A DNA stretch of 38,091 nt, from the NCBI RefSeq assembly GCF_003946175.1, contig NZ_RHOK01000021.1, positions 1 through 38,091 of the forward strand, in the 5' to 3' direction. The position numbers and the translations under genes are program-made. This DNA comes from Lacticaseibacillus suibinensis. GTDB lineage: Bacteria; Bacillota; Bacilli; Lactobacillales; Lactobacillaceae. Each line of letters starts with the position of its first letter. Positions within the stretch are counted from its first letter, which is position 1. The notes below the pieces were generated by a model that was not told where the DNA came from, ran no database searches, and saw only the letters and a list, made by a program, of their open reading frames with translations. Positions 33,033 through 38,091 of the stretch are shown here, piece by piece.

Positions 33033-35000
33033 ATGTCAATCAAAATTACCTTACCAGACAACAGCGTCAAAGAATTCGACGCTGGCATCACCACTGAAGG
33101 CGTCGCTAAGGCGATTGCCAACAGTTTGGCTAAAAAGGCCGTGGCCGGCAAGTTCAACGCGCAACTGATTGCTTTGAACCAACCTATTAACGAAGATGGT
33201 GCGCTGGAAATTATCACCAAAGACAGTGCAGACGGCTTGAACGTGCTGCGGCAAACTGGCGCCTTTGCGCTGGCTGCTGCGATCAAAGCGTTGCACCCAG
33301 AAGTTAAGCTGGGCCAAGGCGAAGCGACTGACGATGGGTTCTTCTACGATACCGACCGTCAGGAAGGCCAGTTGACGGTGGACCAACTGCCTGCCATCAG
33401 CGACAAAATTAATGCGTTGGTGAAGGCTAACGCGCCAATCGAAGCCGTTAGCATGAGCAAGTCCGACGCCAAAAAGGCTTTTGCTGATGAACCTTACAAG
33501 CTGGAATTGATCGATGCCGCGGCTGGCGATACCATCAGCGGCTATCAATTAGGCGACTTCTTCGATTTTGAAGAAGCAGTGGTACTGCCAAGTCTCAAAG
33601 ACTTGAAGCACTTCACCCTACTGTCTGTCGCTGGCGCCTACTGGCAGGGTAAGTCTTCCAACCCAATGCTGCAGCGGATTTATGCCACAGCCTACTTCAA
33701 AGAAGCTGACCTGGAAGCCGATGCTAAGCAGCGCCAAGAAGCCCGTGACCGCGATCACCGCGCCATTGGCCGTGATCTGGACCTGTTCTTCGTGGATCCT
33801 AAGGCCGGCTCTGGCTTGCCATACTGGATGCCAAATGGGGCCACCATCCGCCGCGTGATTGAACGCTACATCATCGACAAGGAACTGGCCGATGGCTACG
33901 AACATGTTTACACGCCAGTGCTCGCTAACTTGGATCTGTACAAGACTTCTGGCCACTGGGCGCATTACCGCGAAGACATGTTCCCGCCAATGGACATGGG
34001 CGATGGCGAAATGCTGGAACTGCGGCCAATGAACTGCCCAAGCCACATTCAGATTTACAACCACCACATCCGTTCCTACCGCGAACTGCCATTGCGCATT
34101 GCGGAACTGGGGATGATGCACCGCTATGAAAAGTCCGGCGCCTTGTCTGGTTTGCAGCGCGTGCGGGAAATGACCTTGAACGATGGTCACACCTTCGTGG
34201 CGCTGGATCAAGTGCAGGACGAATTCAAGAAGATTTTGCGGTTGATTATGGATGTCTATGAAGACTTCAACATCTCCGATTACACCTTCCGCTTGTCCTA
34301 CCGCGACCCGAAGAACACTGAAAAGTACTTCGATGACGATGAAATGTGGACCCGTAGCCAAAGCATGCTGAAAGGCGCGATGGATGACTTGGGTCTGGAT
34401 TACTATGAAGCAGAAGGCGAAGCCGCCTTTTACGGGCCAAAGCTGGACATTCAAACCAAGACGGCGCTGGGCAACGAGGAAACCATGTCCACCATCCAAC
34501 TGGACTTCATGCTGCCTGAACGCTTCGATTTGACCTATGTCGGTAAAGATGGCCAAGAACACCGGCCAGTCATGATTCACCGTGGGATTGTCGGGACCAT
34601 GGAACGCTTCATCGCTTACCTGACGGAAATCTACAAAGGCGCCTTCCCAACCTGGTTGGCGCCGAAGCAAGTTGAGATCATCCCAGTTTCCTTGGATGAA
34701 CACCTCGACTATGCCAAGTTGATCGAAACCGAAATGCGCAAGGCCGGTCTGCGCGTTGAGCTGGATGCCCGCAACGAAAAGATGGGCTACAAGATCCGCG
34801 AAGCGCAAACCCAGAAGATTCCTTACACCGTCGTTGTCGGCGAAAAAGAAGTCAACTCAGCTGCCGTATCGGTGCGGCGCTATGGTGAAAGCGACGCCGA
34901 GGAAATGCCAGCCAACATGTTCTTGGAATCCGTCAAGGCTGAAATCAAGAATTACAGCCGTGATGGCAAGCAAAAGCGCGGCGCTGGTAAGAACCTGTAA
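33033..35000 (+). CDS. thrS: Threonyl-tRNA synthetase
   Basis: This class II synthetase charges tRNA-Thr and edits misacylated Ser-tRNA-Thr. The 655 residues have an N-terminal TGS domain (about 1-60), an editing domain (about 65-230), the catalytic core (about 260-535) with motif 2 [16 protein letters not shown] and the zinc cysteine in LRPMNCPSH, and a C-terminal anticodon-binding domain (about 540-640, with EIIPVSL and GYKIREAQ). AAAAGGAG precedes the ATG. Expression is controlled by the T-box leader. No clear terminator with a T tract follows. Confidence 0.95.
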   Translation: MSIKITLPDNSVKEFDAGITTEGVAKAIANSLAKKAVAGKFNAQLIALNQPINEDGALEIITKDSADGLNVLRQTGAFALAAAIKALHPEVKLGQGEATDDGFFYDTDRQEGQLTVDQLPAISDKINALVKANAPIEAVSMSKSDAKKAFADEPYKLELIDAAAGDTISGYQLGDFFDFEEAVVLPSLKDLKHFTLLSVAGAYWQGKSSNPMLQRIYATAYFKEADLEADAKQRQEARDRDHRAIGRDLDLFFVDPKAGSGLPYWMPNGATIRRVIERYIIDKELADGYEHVYTPVLANLDLYKTSGHWAHYREDMFPPMDMGDGEMLELRPMNCPSHIQIYNHHIRSYRELPLRIAELGMMHRYEKSGALSGLQRVREMTLNDGHTFVALDQVQDEFKKILRLIMDVYEDFNISDYTFRLSYRDPKNTEKYFDDDEMWTRSQSMLKGAMDDLGLDYYEAEGEAAFYGPKLDIQTKTALGNEETMSTIQLDFMLPERFDLTYVGKDGQEHRPVMIHRGIVGTMERFIAYLTEIYKGAFPTWLAPKQVEIIPVSLDEHLDYAKLIETEMRKAGLRVELDARNEKMGYKIREAQTQKIPYTVVVGEKEVNSAAVSVRRYGESDAEEMPANMFLESVKAEIKNYSRDGKQKRGAGKNL

Positions 35001-35286
35001 ACTTTAGCTGTGAAGGTAGCCGCGGCTGGCGGTACCGGGCTCCGTTCGGGGCTGTGGGCCTGCTGTGCGGGCGGGTGGAGCCACAAAGCGGTCTCCAACC
35101 TAGTTTTGAAGCCGCAGTCGCTGGATAACAGTATGGGCAGACAGCAGTTATAGTTGACAATACTGTTTCTTCCGTGATTGAGTGAAGCCGCGCAGGTTGG
35201 CAAACAACTCAAAGCGCTGGCCACCACGTTCCAGCCCCTTGCTGCGGAAGCTGGCCTACCCGGCAGTGCTCGCACGATAGAAACGT
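35001..35286 (+). other. GC-rich intergenic stretch with inverted repeats, no gene seen
   Basis: No reading frame here looks coding. The stretch contains GGCTCC/GGAGCC (35038 and 35077) enclosing GCCTGC/GCGGGC, and AACAGTAT/ATACTGTT (35127 and 35160). A consensus TTGACA at 35154 has no good -10. It could be a degenerate repeat, a structured RNA, or a read-through 3' end of thrS. Confidence 0.4.
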
Positions 35287-35315
35287 TTGACACCGGAGAC
35301 CAGAGTGCGTATACT
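35287..35315 (+). promoter_or_regulatory. infC-rpmI-rplT promoter
   Basis: A consensus TTGACA (35287-35292) and TATACT (35310-35315) are 17 bases apart; this is the best promoter in the window. Confidence 0.88.
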
Positions 35316-35321
35316 AATAGA

Positions 35322-35460
35322 GTTGAGAAAAAGTAGAAGTTCCCGCTTCTCACCCAAGCCACTGGCCTCTAGGTTGATATGATCGGTATTTAACGATGCG
35401 GCGGGGCTTTCTGAGCTCCGCCGCATTCTCTTTTTCTCGAAATTAATTCGGAGGTGAACT
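35322..35460 (+). promoter_or_regulatory. Leader of infC-rpmI-rplT (L20-leader type)
   Basis: The roughly 140-base leader ends in a strong terminator hairpin just before infC. In Firmicutes this position holds the L20 leader, where ribosomal protein L20 represses its own operon by early termination. The exact L20-binding fold was not resolved by eye. Confidence 0.7.
35396..35439 (+). terminator. Leader terminator upstream of infC
   Basis: A 13-bp stem, ATGCGGCGGGGCT with AGCTCCGCCGCAT (one G-T pair), is followed by a T-rich tract. Confidence 0.8.
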
Positions 35461-35463
35461 GCC

Positions 35464-35988
35464 ATAGCACGAGAAGTGATGGTCAATGATGGGATTCGCG
35501 CCCGCGAAGTGCGTTTGATCTCTCAAACCGGTGAACAGCTCGGCGTCAAGAGTACGCGCGACGCCATGGAACTTGCATCAAGCGCAAACTTGGATTTAGT
35601 CTTGGTTTCACCAACTGCTAAGCCGCCAGTTGCCCGCATTATGGATTACGGGAAGTTTCGGTTTGAGCTTCAAAAGAAGCAGCGCGAAGCACGCAAGAAG
35701 CAAAAAACCATCAGCATCAAGGAAATCCGCCTGAGCCCAACGATTGGCGAAGCAGATTTCAACACTCGGCTTAAGAACGCATCGAAGTTCCTTGAGAAGG
35801 GTGACAAAGTCAAGGTTTCGGTTCGGTTCCGGGGCCGTGCAATCACCCATAAGGACTTGGGGCAAAAGGTCCTCGAACAAATGGCTAAGGCCGTTAGCGA
35901 CCTGGCTAATGTTGAAGCCCGTCCGAAGATGGACGGTCGTAGCATGTTCATGATGCTCGCACCAAAGGTCGATCCGAACAAAAAGTAG
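35464..35988 (+). CDS. infC: Translation initiation factor IF-3
   Basis: IF-3 binds the 30S subunit and checks start codons. I start the 174-residue protein at the non-standard codon ATA (35464-35466), because GGAGGTGA at 35451-35458 lies five bases before it. The next candidates, GTG at 35476 and ATG at 35479, are too far from the site. The family is known for rare start codons, which let IF-3 repress its own translation. The N-terminal domain begins [13 protein letters not shown], and the C-terminal domain has [12 protein letters not shown] and [14 protein letters not shown]. rpmI and rplT follow. Confidence 0.92.
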   Translation: MAREVMVNDGIRAREVRLISQTGEQLGVKSTRDAMELASSANLDLVLVSPTAKPPVARIMDYGKFRFELQKKQREARKKQKTISIKEIRLSPTIGEADFNTRLKNASKFLEKGDKVKVSVRFRGRAITHKDLGQKVLEQMAKAVSDLANVEARPKMDGRSMFMMLAPKVDPNKK

Positions 35989-36046
35989 GCGACCGACCTG
36001 ATCGCATTGCGACTGGGTGAACATAAGTATTAGGAGGAAAATAGTC

Positions 36047-36247
36047 ATGCCAAAATTCAAGACACACCGTGCATCAGCCAAGCGTTTCAAGCGCACCGCC
36101 AGTGGTGCTTTGAAGCGGGGCCACGCATACACGAGCCACCGTTTCCACGGTAAGACCAAGAAGCAGCGTCGTCAGCTGCGCAAGTCAGGTTTGGTATCCC
36201 ACTCAGATATGAAGCGGATCCGCCAGATGATGAGTCAGATGAAGTAA
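36047..36247 (+). CDS. rpmI: 50S ribosomal protein L35
   Basis: This 66-residue, strongly basic protein of the large ribosomal subunit has the family start [17 protein letters not shown] and the [14 protein letters not shown] core. The ATG at 36047 follows TAGGAGG at 36031-36037; an upstream in-frame ATG (36017) precedes the ribosome binding site. It lies between infC and rplT in the usual operon. Confidence 0.96.
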   Translation: MPKFKTHRASAKRFKRTASGALKRGHAYTSHRFHGKTKKQRRQLRKSGLVSHSDMKRIRQMMSQMK

Positions 36248-36304
36248 TTGCGTGACTAATTTCACGCTTTCGAGTTCGCTTAATGATTTGAGGAGGAATT
36301 TCAA

Positions 36305-36661
36305 ATGCCACGTGTAAAAGGTGGAACAGTAACACGCAAACGTCGTAAAAAGGTTTTAAAGCTCGCTAAGGGTTACCGCGGCGCCAAGCACCTGTTGTTC
36401 AAGGCAGCTAATGCCCAGGTCATGGTTTCCTATCGTTACGCTTTCCGCGATCGTCGCGCTACCAAGCGTAACTTCCGCTCCCTGTGGATTGCCCGGATCA
36501 ACGCTGCTGCGCGGATCAATGGTCTTTCCTACAGCAAGTTGATGCACGGCTTGAAGGTCGCTAACATCGACATGAACCGCAAGATGCTTGCGGACATCGC
36601 GATTGCTGATCCAGACAGCTTTGCTGCCTTGGCAGAAACCGCTAAGAAGGCTTTGGCTTAA
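36305..36661 (+). CDS. rplT: 50S ribosomal protein L20
   Basis: L20 binds 23S rRNA early in assembly and, in Firmicutes, also represses this operon through the leader. The 118 residues start [16 protein letters not shown] and carry [14 protein letters not shown] and [23 protein letters not shown] precedes the ATG. It is the last gene of the operon. Confidence 0.96.
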   Translation: MPRVKGGTVTRKRRKKVLKLAKGYRGAKHLLFKAANAQVMVSYRYAFRDRRATKRNFRSLWIARINAAARINGLSYSKLMHGLKVANIDMNRKMLADIAIADPDSFAALAETAKKALA

Positions 36662-36672
36662 GCCAAACCCCA

Positions 36673-36700
36673 ACGCCGCCTCGTCGTAGGCGGCGTTTTT
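36673..36700 (+). terminator. Terminator after rplT
   Basis: ACGCCGCCT/AGGCGGCGT with a six-base loop is followed by TTTTT. Confidence 0.85.
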
Positions 36701-36745
36701 GATTCCAGCAATGATCAGTCACCGGAATTTTTTCTCCCAAGGCCT

Positions 36746-36759
36746 AGAAAACGCTTTCG
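36746..36759 (+). promoter_or_regulatory. cre-like site (CcpA) before the lactate oxidase gene
   Basis: AGAAAACGCTTTCG matches the cre pattern TGWNANCGNTNWCA except at its two end bases, and is nearly palindromic. It lies just upstream of an extended -10, where a bound repressor would block transcription. Confidence 0.5.
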
Positions 36760-36764
36760 TAACC

Positions 36765-36773
36765 TGATAAACT
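36765..36773 (+). promoter_or_regulatory. Extended -10 promoter of the lactate oxidase gene
   Basis: TGATAAACT fits TGnTAtAcT with one change. The -35 region overlaps the cre-like site. Confidence 0.45.
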
Positions 36774-36840
36774 GGTAGTAAGAACGATTGTGAACAAGAT
36801 AATCGTTCAAAACCAAATAATCGGATACGGGGTGGAAATT

Positions 36841-37944
36841 ATGCCAACACCATTTGTTACCAGTAGTGCCGAAGCACCCATCGATGTCATCAATGTGTTT
36901 GACCTAGAAGCAGCGGCGGCCAAAGTGATTCCTCAGGGCGCTTATGGTTACATATCTAGCGGGGCGCAAGATCTTTATACCATCAAAGAAAACATCAAGG
37001 CGTTCAATCATCAGTTGGTGGCACCAAGAGTCTTGCAGGAAATCGCGTTTCCCGCAGACATGCATACCGACTTTATGGGCCACCGGTTGACCAGTCCCAT
37101 CATCATGGCGCCAGTCGCCGCTCACAAGCTGGCCAATACCCAAGGGGAAGTGGCCACGGCCCGCGGGGTGGCCAAGCATGGAACGATTTTTACCATCAGT
37201 TCGTTTGCTAGTGAGACTTATGAAGCGCAAGCGGCTGAGCGCGGTGATCAGCCGCAATGGTTTCAGTTGTACCAGAGTAAAGATGATGCGGTGACCAAGC
37301 AGATGCTCGACACTGCCAAAGCCAATGGGGCCGAAGTGATCGTGTTGACCGCAGATGCGACGGTGGGCGGCTACCGCGAGGCGGATAAGCGCAATCACTT
37401 CACCTTCCCGGTTGGGCTGCCAATTGTGCCCTACCAAGACGGGCAGGATCAAACGATGGATGCCGTTTATAAGTCTGCCAAGCAGGCGCTGGGACCGCGG
37501 GATATCGCCTTGATTAAGGATTATTCGGGGTTGCCGGTGTATGTCAAAGGGGTGCAAACCGCTGCCGATGCGGAAATTGCGATTCGCGCCGGGGCTGATG
37601 GCATTTGGGTCTCTAACCATGGCGGGCGGCAGCTCGATGGTGGCGTTGCTTCCTTTGATGCCTTGCAGGTGGTCGCCAAAGCTGTGGCCAAACGCGTACC
37701 GATTGTTTTTGATTCTGGCGTCCGCCGCGGGATGCATGTGTTCAAAGCATTAGCGAGTGGCGCGGACCTCGTGGCAATTGGGCGGCCGGTCATTTACGGC
37801 TTAGCCTTGGGCGGTAGTCAAGGCGTCGAAGCCGTGTTTGAGGAATTGGAAAATGAGTTGCTCATCGCGATGCAACTGACTGGGGCGCATAATGTCGATG
37901 AAATCAAGCACACCCAGCTGATTCCTAATCAATATGCTGATTAA
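36841..37944 (+). CDS. lox: FMN-dependent L-lactate oxidase / alpha-hydroxyacid oxidase
   Basis: This 367-residue flavoprotein oxidises an alpha-hydroxy acid, most likely L-lactate to pyruvate with release of hydrogen peroxide. It resembles Aerococcus lactate oxidase: YISSGAQD near the N-terminus, IIMAPVAAHKLAN at the FMN site, a central LTADATVGG, VYVKGVQT with the flavin lysine, the catalytic SNHGGRQLDG, and FDSGVRRGMHVFKALASGAD for FMN phosphate. The ATG at 36841 follows GGGGTGG; the frame extends upstream to 36790 but begins inside the promoter region. Lactate oxidase is best supported, but other hydroxyacid oxidases are possible. A cre-like site suggests repression by glucose. It is a single gene with a bidirectional terminator. 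Confidence 0.87.
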   Translation: MPTPFVTSSAEAPIDVINVFDLEAAAAKVIPQGAYGYISSGAQDLYTIKENIKAFNHQLVAPRVLQEIAFPADMHTDFMGHRLTSPIIMAPVAAHKLANTQGEVATARGVAKHGTIFTISSFASETYEAQAAERGDQPQWFQLYQSKDDAVTKQMLDTAKANGAEVIVLTADATVGGYREADKRNHFTFPVGLPIVPYQDGQDQTMDAVYKSAKQALGPRDIALIKDYSGLPVYVKGVQTAADAEIAIRAGADGIWVSNHGGRQLDGGVASFDALQVVAKAVAKRVPIVFDSGVRRGMHVFKALASGADLVAIGRPVIYGLALGGSQGVEAVFEELENELLIAMQLTGAHNVDEIKHTQLIPNQYAD

Positions 37945-37946
37945 TA

Positions 37947-37973
37947 AAAACCACCCGTAAAACGGGTGGTTTT
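37947..37973. terminator. Terminator after the lactate oxidase gene
   Basis: A perfect 11-bp stem AAAACCACCCG/CGGGTGGTTTT with a five-base loop works in both directions. The last 118 bases of the window hold two more short stems (37978-37992 and 38066-38080) and no gene. Confidence 0.85.
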
Positions 37974-38091
37974 CACTGGGGCTATAAGCCCCCGCTACTG
38001 GCTGCGTCTCAAGGCGCTGGCCTCATTCACTGCGTTCAAGGCCTACTGCGATTGCCACTTTAACTGCCTCTGGAAGAGGCTCGTGTCCCAA

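Noticed and set aside
33618-34808. A 396-codon open frame antisense to thrS
   Set aside because: It has no ribosome binding site and its sequence mirrors thrS codon bias (GC-rich third positions); thrS itself is unmistakable.
36904-37737. A 277-codon open frame antisense to the lactate oxidase gene
   Set aside because: Shadow of a well-supported gene; no start signals.

Overview
The window is chromosomal DNA from a low-GC-phylum Gram-positive (Firmicutes), most likely a lactobacillus of relatively high GC content (Lacticaseibacillus- or Schleiferilactobacillus-like). The reasons are two T-box leaders, strong AGGAGG-type ribosome binding sites, class 1A dihydroorotate dehydrogenase, and an L-lactate oxidase-like enzyme. 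Gene neighbourhoods match Bacillus synteny: hit/yhaH/prsA beside ecsAB, ytpP-ytpR-sftA-murC, polA-mutM-coaE, nrdR-dnaB-dnaI-thrS and infC-rpmI-rplT. The species is an inference; no 16S gene is present.

Layout. 1-150: right end of an IS30-type insertion sequence. 248-1884: spx and mecA (stress regulator and ClpC adaptor), separated by a 125-bp tandem repeat with strong hairpins. 2022-3570: sdaAB-sdaAA, L-serine dehydratase. 3649-6612, minus strand: an M20 amidohydrolase, pyrDA, and a two-gene unit encoding a HicB-like protein and a 58-residue membrane protein. 6733-9245: tRNA-Gly(CCC), a T-box leader, argS and argR. 9290-12318: an RluA-family pseudouridine synthase (minus) and a class A penicillin-binding protein. 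12511-17897: yheA, the exoribonuclease yhaM, prsA-yhaH-hit (minus) and the divergent ecsAB transporter. 18036-19827: a ccrZ/ytmP-like kinase, trmB and a small exported protein. 19942-25436: ytpP, ytpR, the DNA translocase sftA, murC and a Bax-inhibitor-1-like membrane protein. 25512-25706: a further copy of the hairpin repeat. 25756-32726: polA-mutM-coaE, nrdR and the helicase-loading pair dnaB-dnaI. 32750-36661: T-box and thrS, then an L20-type leader with infC-rpmI-rplT. 36841-37944: lactate oxidase with a cre-like site.

Most of the window is housekeeping: tRNA charging, translation, DNA replication and repair, cell-wall synthesis and protein export. Regulation visible in the sequence includes tRNA-sensing T-box leaders, a ribosomal-protein leader, many extended -10 promoters and a possible catabolite-repression site. 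The least explained features are the structured repeat family (two tandem copies before mecA, one before polA, with compensatory base changes), the HicB-like/58-residue membrane protein pair, and a GC-rich structured gap between thrS and infC.
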